Assembly: GCA_018064695.1 (NCBI GenBank)
Contig: JAGHUU010000184.1
Location: forward strand, 1 to 35,703
Reading direction: 5' to 3'
Source of the DNA: Candidatus Blautia equi
GTDB taxonomy: Bacteria; Bacillota; Clostridia; Lachnospirales; Lachnospiraceae
Length of the DNA: 35,703 bases
The notes under the pieces are model-generated. The model did not search any database. It was not told the DNA's origin and saw only the letters and a list, made by a program, of their open reading frames with translations. Positions 25,801 through 30,645 of the stretch are shown piece by piece (within the stretch, counting starts at the first letter, position 1; every line of letters begins with the position of its first letter). The translations under genes and the position numbers were made by a program.

Positions 25801-26798
25801 TCTGTGAAAACGTATTCTGTCTGCTCATTTACGGGCTCCTTTTTCTCAAGAGCCTCTGCTCCTGCAAGTGTTACTTTGTAAGATGGGATCAGTTCTCCGT
25901 CTACAAAGAACAGTGCCTTCAGATCTTCTGCCTCTGTGATCTCATCATCGACCTTTACAGAAGCTGTGAATCTTACTTCACTCTGTGCTGCAATATCCTG
26001 ATCCTTCCACATAATAGCGGAAGTGTAAGTATCACTGAGGGAAGGAGCTAATTTAAAGTATTCTTCCAGCTCCTCTCCCCCATAGAGAAAGGAAATGTCA
26101 CTCAGCCAGGAAAGCTGATCGGTATGGGCTTTTTCAGAATCGTAGGTCAGGTCTTCCACCAGAACTACTTTTACGTCGATGTCTTCTGCGGCTGCAGTCT
26201 CAGAAAGGTTCTGTACTGCGATCTCAAAAGCCATGGATACTTCTTCGTCTTCATTTTTTGTAAGAGTCTCTTTTACAGATGCGCTGAGCTCGGCTTTTTC
26301 TGCCTCCTCTGCTTCCTCTGTTTCAGGAGTCTCTTCCTCTTCTGCTTCAGCTTCCTCAGGAATCTCTTCTTCGGATACTTCTTCTTCGGATACTTCTTCC
26401 TCAGTCTCTTCCTCAGCTGCTTCGGCCTCTTCGGTCTCAGGAACTTCGATCTCAGGAACTTCGATCTCCTCTGCTTCGGCTTCCTCAGGTTTCTCTTCCT
26501 CCGGAGCTTCTGCTTCTTCTGCTGCAGGTTCCTCTGCCTTCGGAGCCTCCTCCTGAACTACCGGTACTTCTTCGACCTGTACCTCAGGCTCTACTGCTGC
26601 CGGAGCGCTCTCCTCTACAGGGGCTTCTGCCTGTGGAGCTGCTTCCGGTTCTGCTTCTGTTTCCACGATCTCTGCTGCTACAGAAGGCTCTGCCATAAGC
26701 TCTTCTGCCAGTACCTGTACTCCTGAAGAGTTCAGAAGCATAGCACCACTTAAGCAAAACGCCAGAATACGTGATACCAGGTTATTTCTTCTTTTCAT
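16869..26798 (-). CDS. Giant cell-wall-anchored isopeptide-repeat surface protein, 3309 aa
   Basis: A secreted, wall-anchored protein likely to form a long stalk. In order: signal peptide (1-31, ending near VLAEE); an Ala/Pro/Glu-rich segment (about 35-170) with repeated EVSEE and EIEVPE units; an N-terminal beta-rich region (about 170-490); a choice-of-anchor-A-like domain (about 497-768, with NWVGHILAPNADVRIEGGNYNGCVI); about 15 pilin-type isopeptide domains (772-2895); a SpaA/Cna-B-like domain (2896-~2993, LKETVAPLGY); two further beta domains; a TPTPTPPAPKTGD sorting signal, membrane helix and RRRQR tail. The sorting motif is APKTG rather than LPxTG; no sortase gene is in the window. AAGGAGG eight bases upstream fixes the start. 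A promoter with 11-bp phased repeats precedes it. Adhesin or pilus-like function is inferred from architecture only. Confidence 0.9.
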   Translation of the reverse strand: MKRRNNLVSRILAFCLSGAMLLNSSGVQVLAEELMAEPSVAAEIVETEAEPEAAPQAEAPVEESAPAAVEPEVQVEEVPVVQEEAPKAEEPAAEEAEAPEEEKPEEAEAEEIEVPEIEVPETEEAEAAEEETEEEVSEEEVSEEEIPEEAEAEEEETPETEEAEEAEKAELSASVKETLTKNEDEEVSMAFEIAVQNLSETAAAEDIDVKVVLVEDLTYDSEKAHTDQLSWLSDISFLYGGEELEEYFKLAPSLSDTYTSAIMWKDQDIAAQSEVRFTASVKVDDEITEAEDLKALFFVDGELIPSYKVTLAGAEALEKKEPVNEQTEYVFTDGFMTVTATLSSPEILPAGATFVVEEVLPTEEEIALVEGTVDEELIMTGYVTYDMHFEVDGVEVEPDGGEVSVSVTYQAPVELTPVESEEAEQALEMVEKDEETELTYSIVHLNENDGLVAEMVAEDLATAESGEILGAEFSVENFSRFMLFGAAPRKTPIPNSNDSFPYSYSLTNLLSGYNVIAFGDAEMTIHCMGGVLVQGDYNLSGSGFGDGSDLPPSYIKGKANIKGPYNSRNSTTNGPLYLGSVNASNGYINDGGIAVINGVNFYNAVPVYISDNFFDFGRAYSVVTSGTAYLANNGYTINDTGMIDIPFGSSVVIPDISQIYRINFTGSEDVGGSTVVTILNGGRMPEIRFNGSQPSVKEKSEGTSIVWNLPNASGTVSVPAQNWVGHILAPNADVRIEGGNYNGCVICHNFFSNAEGHQYPYNGGTLIPTDLELHLTKTVDGIAPSAEEYGKFTFYLDELKRPGAIKPWDNVKTTTNGTAEGNGDVNFGKLLYDQGDEGTHWYRMYEDQTPVKGYILDKEVFYMKVVVESVQSGADIKYRVANKSLYKAADLTTDVYDLAGGIDVDKLTSIKDTDLSFENSTENTPAELDLGGKKTLFGRTLIPGEFTFSLQECDKSGKVIGGGYQERNVPCDKDGNFMFSRITFEESGTYYYLITEDEKAGAAPVMSPAGKPIYDGVEYDNKKILVTVTVESDGNHGLVATADPKNTAITFENIYRTEGSVILDAKKSMAERTLKDKEFTFSLQQVEANGQKIGDPVSAKNRADGSIVFPEISYKMAGTYYYKLAEAVPADGTKKGTTGNGNPYIVTYDNNVYDITVTATDDGKGHLNTSKKVSLNGKDVSAAEFKNTFDTNTKIRIEGTKSFAGRNLKDGEFFFAICDAAGSAVTTYNVNGGIMNQITNKQNGSIDFGFLKYSLADLKNADGTIKNSKEFTYKVSEIIPAEGEKGVSYDDSVYTVKVLLTYDKVSGELTAALGAGSETPDFENSFITQASATITGTKVLKNKDLEDDEFTFQIKDKEGKLVGVGTNDKDGKIHFYKAADGKATTTPFKITITLADMQKDPADASRGYADEKFFTYTVKEVKGGNSSIVYDEAPQALLLVAKYDADAGKINLHWGNGISSAAFTNTYKAGTRIPVDGTKTLTGRKMKAGEFSFKIFEEDGTTPAKTYKGETPVTEIKNAADGSISFGDLVYTLEDLRNADGSLKESRTFTYVIKEVKGTAKGVKYDAAVKTVKVELKYDQATGALTADYTADSDKIAFTNSYDVSVKLNLDAKKRLEGRDMTAADAFFFEVLDEAGKPVVTNIKAAADGSIDFGQNEFRLSDMKKAGTEDEYESSKIFKFTVREMIPAEKAEGITYDTTEYPFEVTVTYDYATGKMEAVLSDEAKGIQFVNKYDTEAKAKITVKKTLIGAELHADEFTFVILDGDKVIAKGTNDVNGEVVFHPVDAAENMLSGEYEFTVKLSDMKNGSSYEPKKDFFYTVKEVIPAVKDPKMTYDESAYVITLAAAYDAATGKLTADFKDGSKKVEFMNIYEAAGSVPVEGTKILTGRELRDSEFRFDVSSAEQIASGVFEKGANLYYATNDKSGNILFRPFSYTLKDMEDGKGGYAASKTWYVHISEVPSTEKGITYSDAEYIVEVTVKYNGTEDLDVQITDTLTKENGNWVSAAGISFENKYDAQTTEKLDAVKKLDNLDLQAEDFSFDLYAVGAEYAGGKKLLGTFKNDADGYVDFGTFSYELEDLKTADGYLESKDYTYLAVEKPQMNREVPGTVTYDENEITFTVTVSYNKVSGVMSTSRAVAYSNPNEDQKKAAAAGLAEFDNSYDTEAEIGLDGKKDLIGRPLKAEEFTFVVKDDEGNEIGRGTNAADGTITFKDAEGKNLSISKALKDLEGKDSAEFKYTVEEEKGTDADMTYDPSVKTLTLGASYAKDTGKLTLQWTKDSDKAEFTNIYNSQTHCYLEGRKELVNRELKNKEFVFDVYDPATYTKLYSCDKEGNQIDTIYNDADGKVVMGWQKYTLSDLSDGKGGYLPEKTFVYGVTESRRDIERGITLDRAFYQIYVTLAYFADTKELKCGITKIESGEIASGKGMTTIYEKDIRDITEEDAAATPLLISFTNTYDADVREQVIGQKIAPQLTLQGEDFAFTLTDSEGNAYVTKDASGNDIEKITNNASGQIDFGYFAYDLKDVYEDLKANDWTVTYDYFTEEEKTVKPDLPGTLTMDDAEYKISVTLTYDQNTGDFNETVDLFKKDADGEYASADAITFVNTYDTEVKLPIVGYKELSGRELKRNEFTVGLFEAGKEDGDPIKTASNGDAPEKPVDELSGTFDFVLSDLLAEDSEGNPYYLTEKVFHYIIKEIIPAGQEPVENVSYDADAVSVDVTVRYDKAAGEMTAEYENVTVNERKMTFYNAYSAEKSVPVTAAKKLIGRDLTEGEFFFAVYNEQGTLKLNTVSKADGTVDFGSLEYTLADMLAVSDEEKAAAEDNGGYVPVKTFIYNIVEQNSGEENIVYDDTVFRLEVTVTYDWHTGEMTAESTDLLVEDEDGNWIPAEKAEFINIAEQSVKVSKVDASTQEELEGAHIQLIDSEGNVVDEWDSEKEAHEVTGLMPGEEYTLKETVAPLGYDITNIITFTILEDGTVETTANMTSDGVLLVEDTRAVGKIRVSKKLEVLDEEEEAELEEAGFKLYARDYTCYVGLFLDKEGTKPYGNPIPIHVAYDWTGTAEFTNVAYGNYYVYETTADGTAILTDEMFEDGDATFMCIVEDADSSEVELTPEQAENEVGLINMFFKWPGGHFFIAELDITKEIRVNGKTVNTDETFYAGVFSDPNLDTADVITTMGVPSKDDKKKIVLDDMSTSAYVHKLNNNGTVRLGGIFFGELDDTETYWVFETDASGKKIKGAKGFKYEVSGEGSVLLNPRKPASITITNSVNEKTPTPTPPAPKTGDNSGVEMYFLLMGAALAAMLVSLYEKRRRQR
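18114..24485 (-). repeat. About 15 tandem Spy0128/FctA-like isopeptide domains
   Basis: Units average about 141 residues. Each starts with a strand carrying a lysine (GKKTLxGR, GTKxLxGR or variants), has a glutamate late in the middle (TVKEV, VIKEV, KVSEI, HISEV, TVEEE and variants) and ends with F-x-N-x-Y/F (FENIY, FTNTY, FVNKY). All fourteen clear units (residues ~925-2895) keep Lys, Glu and Asn by eye; the fourteenth ends FINIA. A fifteenth, divergent unit (772-924: HLTKTVDG, MYEDQ, FENST) precedes them. In characterised pilins these three residues make a Lys-Asn isopeptide bond with Glu as catalyst. Units differ widely in sequence, so this is an old array, not a recent expansion. Confidence 0.85.
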
Positions 26799-26850
26799 AT
26801 AACGTTCCTCCTTACGATTCGATCTTTTTTTTCATCGTAGTCTGTTTCGT

Positions 26851-26902
26851 ATTATATCTGTCATATAGACACTAAACAGTTATTAAAAAGTCACTAAACA
26901 GT
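26851..26902 (-). promoter_or_regulatory. Promoter of the giant surface protein with 11-bp phased repeats
   Basis: On the minus strand three consecutive 11-mers occur: ACTGTTTAGTG (26892-26902), ACTTTTTAATA (26881-26891) and ACTGTTTAGTG (26870-26880). Thirteen bases later comes a perfect TATAAT (26851-26856). The -35 position (CTGTTT) is poor and lies inside the proximal repeat, as at activator-dependent promoters. The distal repeat overlaps the stop codon of the upstream 134-aa gene. The same layout occurs before the TPR gene (31844-31895). Confidence 0.7.
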
Positions 26903-27306
26903 CACTGTAATAAAAAAGTTTTCATCAGGACCTCCACCAGATCATCATCCACCAGTTTTCTGCCATCCTTAAAGAAAACTGCTGCTCTGCCGGTCCTTGG
27001 GTTGCTGTACTTATCCAGGACCTCTGCATCCCAGATCTCCGACATCCTCTTCTGTTTTTCCTCATCCAGCATAAGGTTGCGGCTCCAGTAGTCCAGATAC
27101 TGTTTTTTCATTGTCGCTTCCGATCCCCGGCTGATCAGGTCCTGCCCGGTGTCATCAAGAGGTATCTCCCGGATATATCCGGTGATCAGGTCTTTTCTGC
27201 CGTACATGTCTCTTACCTTTTCATCCGTGGAAAAAAGGATCTGCCTTAAAATGCGGGAGTTTGTGTTTTTCTTAAAACAGCTGATTCCGCATTCATCCTC
27301 GCTCAT
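26902..27306 (-). CDS. Small unrecognised soluble protein, 134 aa
   Basis: A charged protein without signal peptide or membrane helix; I do not recognise the family. It has two Cys near the N-terminus (ECGISCFKK), and a helical-looking middle with Trp-rich DYWSRN and SEIWDAEVLDKYSNPRTGRAAVFFKDGRKLVDDDLVEVLM towards the end. GAGGAGG seven bases before the ATG at 27306 gives the start; an earlier in-frame ATG at 27345 has no such site. The gene lies between a divergent XRE regulator and the giant surface-protein gene, 103 bases upstream of the latter on the same strand with no terminator between, so read-through is possible. Its upstream region shares the palindrome region with the regulator, hinting at joint control. 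Confidence 0.6.
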   Translation of the reverse strand: MSEDECGISCFKKNTNSRILRQILFSTDEKVRDMYGRKDLITGYIREIPLDDTGQDLISRGSEATMKKQYLDYWSRNLMLDEEKQKRMSEIWDAEVLDKYSNPRTGRAAVFFKDGRKLVDDDLVEVLMKTFLLQ

Positions 27307-27325
27307 GTTTTTTCCTCCTCTCCTC

Positions 27326-27389
27326 AAATCTGCATTTACTTGCATATCTTTAACTGATATAATTTTATCACTGCAAAATCTGCAGATTT
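27326..27389 (+). promoter_or_regulatory. XRE promoter with palindromic operator candidate
   Basis: A plus-strand promoter has TTTACT (27335-27340), a 17-base spacer and an extended -10, TGATATAAT (27355-27363). A perfect 14-bp palindrome, AAATCTGCAGATTT, lies at 27376-27389, just after the expected start site, and a second copy of its half (CAAATCTGCA, 27325-27334) sits immediately upstream of the -35, making a 10-bp inverted repeat across the promoter. This fits repression, probably autoregulation, by the XRE protein encoded downstream. The leader would be about 110 bases. Confidence 0.55.
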
Positions 27390-27481
27390 GATATTTATTT
27401 CAGGAAAACAGCGGTTTATCCCCTCTTTTCCCCCATATCTCATATCAATAATGACATTTTATACATCCGGGAGCTGCAAAT

Positions 27482-28237
27482 ATGACATATCTGGAAATGG
27501 AAAAGAACTGTATTGACATTCTGCTCGCTTATCAGGAGCAGAATCATCTTTCGCAAAAGGAGCTGGCGCAGAAGCTGGAGCTTTCTGAAAACACCCTGGG
27601 CCGCATGCTGGCAGGAAAGACCCATGTTCTTGGGGATGCCCTTCTTCTTATGCACAATCTGAATAAAATGACCGGCAAAATGGCCTTTGAACTGGCAGGC
27701 ACAGATGTTGCCTATTCCCAGCGCCTGCGCATTATTCAGAAGATCAACTCCCTGCCGGAGGAATATCTGGAATCCATAGAAAAAACCATCTTTGCCATCC
27801 AGAGGGACGATCAGGACAGTCTGAATTTCAGCCCATCCACCATCCAGGAGGCCATGGACCTGCTTCAGTCCCAGTATATTAAGATCCTGAAGGTGAATCT
27901 TACGCAGGACAGCTACGAGGTTGCCATCGTCCGCCCCGACGAATGGGAGGAGCGAAAGTCCATCACTTCCAATTCCAAGATTTCCAGCTGGTTTCATGAT
28001 TTCGCGGAGAGCGATTACATGAACCCCGATGATTATGAGGACTTCACCATCTTCACCAACCTGAAAAATCTCCGTACCCATATCCGCCACACCCCGAATC
28101 TCCGCTTCAAATACCGGAGAAAAGTAAATCAGTCCTATCAGGATGTAGTCATGGACATCATCCGTGCCGACCAGCCGGATACCACAGATCAGATCGTTAT
28201 GCTGTACATCCGTGTTGCGGAAACGCTTTATGAATAA
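27482..28237 (+). CDS. XRE-family transcriptional regulator with C-terminal sensor-like domain
   Basis: The 251-aa protein starts with a helix-turn-helix of the Cro/C1 (XRE) type (about residues 8-60: LLAYQEQNHLSQKELAQKLELSENTLGRMLAGKT). After a linker with helices (80-120) comes a region of about 110 residues (ILKVNLTQDSYEVAIVRPDE to YQDVVMDIIRADQPDTTDQIVMLYIRVAE) that looks like a PAS-type fold by its strand pattern; this is a tentative reading. GGGAG eight bases before the ATG supports the start. It is divergent from the 134-aa gene and convergent with the response regulator gene. A palindromic operator candidate lies in its own leader. The regulated genes are unknown; the 134-aa gene and itself are the likeliest. 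Confidence 0.75.
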   Translation: MTYLEMEKNCIDILLAYQEQNHLSQKELAQKLELSENTLGRMLAGKTHVLGDALLLMHNLNKMTGKMAFELAGTDVAYSQRLRIIQKINSLPEEYLESIEKTIFAIQRDDQDSLNFSPSTIQEAMDLLQSQYIKILKVNLTQDSYEVAIVRPDEWEERKSITSNSKISSWFHDFAESDYMNPDDYEDFTIFTNLKNLRTHIRHTPNLRFKYRRKVNQSYQDVVMDIIRADQPDTTDQIVMLYIRVAETLYE

Positions 28238-28325
28238 GAGAAAATGAAACATCGGGGACAGGGACCTGGTCCATTTTGATTTCAAAATTGGACCAGGTTC
28301 CTGTCCCCGATGTTTCATTTTCTCT
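28237..28325. repeat. Long hairpin, REP-like, between convergent genes
   Basis: The arms (from AGAGAAAATG at 28237 and its complement ending at 28325) match over about 43 bases with one mismatch and one extra base. The left arm contains GGGGACAGGGACCTGGTCCA (28254-28273), also present at 15258-15277. It begins on the last base of the XRE stop codon and ends eight bases before the response-regulator stop, so it probably terminates both transcripts. Confidence 0.75.
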
Positions 28326-28332
28326 ATAATAT

Positions 28333-29085
28333 TCAGACAAACTCACTCCAGGTGTACTGCTTCATATATTCACCCGGATAGCGTCCGGAATTCTTTTTCT
28401 TCCATTCATAATAGTCACACTCGATCTGGTCTGTATTCAGTCCAAGGCCGGCTCTCTGTTTGCAGATGATATCGGCACATCCGTATTTTTCCAGTGTGTC
28501 AAAAAGATCTTTTCGAATCTTTTTATAGTAGGATTCGTGTCCCAGATCATCCTCCCAGAGATATGTGATCAGTTCCTGATTGGAACACACAGCGCCGCGG
28601 GCGTGAACCAGATATGCCAGCAGTTCCTTTGTTTTACTGCTGCCAAATTCTATTGGCGCACCATTTATGAAGGCTTCAAAGTAACCAAAGCACTGTACCC
28701 GCACCTTCTTTTCCACCTTGGTCTCTATTGGTCTTCGCAGGTGCTTCAGTTCCTCCTCGATCTGTGCCGCATCCACAGGCTTTGTCACATAACCGTTGCA
28801 GCGGACCTCCCGGAAGGCCTCTGAAATATAGTCATCATAGCTGGTACAGAAGATCACATTTAAGCCCGGATCTATTTTCATCAGCTCTTTGGCCAGCTCC
28901 AGGCCGTCCATACCTCTCATACGTATATCAAGAAATGCCACATCCACATCATTCTCAGAGGCAAAATCCAGCGCTTCCGATGCTTTTCGGAAGCTGTAAA
29001 TGCTGGAAGTGGGTGCCGCCTCTTCTATGGCACTTACCAGTGCACCCAGCATCAGTTTTTCATCATCAACAGCCAGAATATTCAT
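28333..29085 (-). CDS. Response regulator with SARP/OmpR-like winged-helix output
   Basis: The N-terminal receiver domain (about 1-118) has the acidic pair DD (7-8), phosphoacceptor Asp53 in VAFLDIRMRGMDG, CTS near 85 and the VTKPVD lysine near 105. The C-terminal part (about 125-225: VQCFGYFEAFINGAPIEFGSSKTKELLAYLVHARGAVCSNQELITYLWED...YYKKIRKDLFDTLEKYG) is a winged helix of the type at the N-terminus of SARP activators, recognised by the strand motif F-G-x-F-x-x-x-x-x-G-x-x-I-x-F and K-x-K-ELLAYL. GAGGAG seven bases before the ATG marks the start. It follows its kinase gene by 29 bases. SARP-type domains bind 11-bp phased direct repeats, and such repeats occur before two nearby genes. Confidence 0.85.
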   Translation of the reverse strand: MNILAVDDEKLMLGALVSAIEEAAPTSSIYSFRKASEALDFASENDVDVAFLDIRMRGMDGLELAKELMKIDPGLNVIFCTSYDDYISEAFREVRCNGYVTKPVDAAQIEEELKHLRRPIETKVEKKVRVQCFGYFEAFINGAPIEFGSSKTKELLAYLVHARGAVCSNQELITYLWEDDLGHESYYKKIRKDLFDTLEKYGCADIICKQRAGLGLNTDQIECDYYEWKKKNSGRYPGEYMKQYTWSEFV

Positions 29086-29114
29086 CCTGTCGCTCCTCCT
29101 CTCTGCCTGATTTC

Positions 29115-30545
29115 TTATTTATCGGCATTTAACTCATTTCCACTTTTGGGGATCTTAATAGAAACCAGTGTGCCTTCCCCAATTTTACTTTGAATCGTCA
29201 TTTCTCCGTTTACCATGGCATCCAGGCTTTCCCGCACGTTCTGGATTCCTATGTGGCTTCTGCCATCCTGGATTTTCTGGTTCTGGTCAAATCCGTTTCC
29301 GTCATCCTGGATCTCTATCTCGTAGGCCTCCTCTGTCTCTCTGACACGAAGGATAACCTTCAGCATACCGTCTTCTTTTCCCATCATACCATGTTTGATG
29401 GCGTTCTCCACAATCGGCTGAATGGATAGGGGCGGAAGATAAAACTGAGTTGTTTCTATTTCTTCCTCATATTGGAGATCGTCCTCAAAACGCATCTGCT
29501 CCAGCCACACATAATTACGGATATGCTCCAGCTCGTTGGAAAAAGAGGTGAGGGAATGTTCGCTCATGGAATCCATATTTACACGAAGATATTTGGCAAA
29601 GCGGTGCACAGCATCTCTGGCCTCATCGGCATCGATCCTGCACAGCTGCTCTATACTTCCAAGACAGTTAAAAATAAAATGCGGTTTGATCTGGGATCTG
29701 GTGAGCTGATTTCTCTGCCATGCCAGCTCCGCATCCTTTTTGGCACTCTCAAGAACAAAGAGCTCCATCTCTCTGCCCTGTCTGATGTAGATATTTCCAT
29801 AGATGACCATCAATGCTATGAAAGGGGAGAGAAAAAGAGATGGCGGCATACCTGTTACAAAATACCAGACGCTGACAACAAGCGGTACAATAGCGTAACT
29901 GAGGTAATCCATTTTTTTCCGCCATGTGATATCCTGCTTTATCGCCAGATAGCAGCCGCATCCCAGAATATAGAGGAAGGGGATAAAGCCGATGATACTT
30001 CCAAGCGGATTTCGGATATATACACCCAGCTCATCCACTCTGTAATAGAATCCGAAGTGGATATTCAGAAATTCAGCTGCAATAGCAATGGCTGTCATAC
30101 ATGTCAGGGATCGGAACAGTCCGCGGAGACGATCTTTGTCAATATTCAGGGATTCACACATAAATGTAATATACCAGTATGTGCTGAAGACCAGCAGGGA
30201 GTTGGATCCGATGTTGCAGATGTAATTCAGGGCTCTCATTTCCGGCAGTTTATCTACGGCCCATGTTCCCACCTCAAAAAACAGGACAAAGAAGGCCTGG
30301 ATCGTAAGGCTCATAAAGCTGCCGCTGCTCATGGTCTTGCGCCCGCGCAGGCAGCTGTTCAGAATGATGATCAGTGCAAACATGCCAATCCAGTCAAAGG
30401 AAACGTTCACGATTTCCCTTACGCCCATCCTGTTCATGTCCAGCTTGTAGGTAAAGAAGACCGCTGCCAGAAGAAAAATGATCTCCAGCCAGAACCAGGT
30501 TCTATATTGTTTTATTTTTTTCTTTTCCAGTTTTTCCTCTGCCAA
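29115..30545 (-). CDS. LytS-type sensor histidine kinase (TTG start)
   Basis: A 476-aa membrane kinase of the HPK7 (His_kinase/LytS-YesM) type. Seven to eight hydrophobic segments (about 18-255) form an integral membrane sensor without a large outer loop. The phosphoacceptor block is QLTRSQIKPHFIFNCLGSIEQL with His289; the ATPase domain shows the N-box PIVENAIKHGM, the G1-box IEIQDDGNGFD and the G2-box SHIGIQNVRESL. No ATG fits: GGAGG lies eight bases before a TTG at 30545, which I take as the start. It precedes the response regulator gene in one operon. The ligand is unknown. Confidence 0.9.
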   Translation of the reverse strand: MAEEKLEKKKIKQYRTWFWLEIIFLLAAVFFTYKLDMNRMGVREIVNVSFDWIGMFALIIILNSCLRGRKTMSSGSFMSLTIQAFFVLFFEVGTWAVDKLPEMRALNYICNIGSNSLLVFSTYWYITFMCESLNIDKDRLRGLFRSLTCMTAIAIAAEFLNIHFGFYYRVDELGVYIRNPLGSIIGFIPFLYILGCGCYLAIKQDITWRKKMDYLSYAIVPLVVSVWYFVTGMPPSLFLSPFIALMVIYGNIYIRQGREMELFVLESAKKDAELAWQRNQLTRSQIKPHFIFNCLGSIEQLCRIDADEARDAVHRFAKYLRVNMDSMSEHSLTSFSNELEHIRNYVWLEQMRFEDDLQYEEEIETTQFYLPPLSIQPIVENAIKHGMMGKEDGMLKVILRVRETEEAYEIEIQDDGNGFDQNQKIQDGRSHIGIQNVRESLDAMVNGEMTIQSKIGEGTLVSIKIPKSGNELNADK

Positions 30546-30577
30546 GATCTGTTCCTCCAGGATTTATTCGCGGTCTG

Positions 30578-30586
30578 ATTATAACA
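30578..30586 (-). promoter_or_regulatory. Extended -10 promoter of the kinase/regulator operon
   Basis: TGTTATAAT on the minus strand is a perfect extended -10; the -35 position (TGGTGG) is poor. Initiation near 30571 leaves about 26 bases before the TTG start. No 11-bp repeat of the type found at 26870-26902 is visible here. Confidence 0.5.
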
Positions 30587-30606
30587 CATTTTTTCTCAGG
30601 CCACCA

Positions 30607-30638
30607 GAAAAGGGCCACTCCTGCACGGGGAATGGCCC
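30607..30638 (-). terminator. Terminator of the TPR gene
   Basis: On the minus strand GGGCCATTCC pairs with GGAGTGGCCC (one G-T pair) around a seven-base loop, followed by TTTT. It begins eight bases after the stop codon of the TPR gene and precedes the kinase promoter. Confidence 0.75.
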
Positions 30639-30645
30639 TCAGGTT

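Noticed and set aside
26870-26902. Reading the promoter repeats as LytTR sites (22-bp period pairs)
   Set aside because: The outer units are 22 bp apart as in LytTR sites, but the middle 11-mer and the TPR promoter's three adjacent 11-mers fit 11-bp phasing better, and no LytTR protein is encoded in the window.
27440-28318. Minus-strand open frame (292 codons) opposite the XRE gene
   Set aside because: It is antisense to a well-formed helix-turn-helix gene with its own promoter and ribosome binding site, and it runs through the terminator hairpin.
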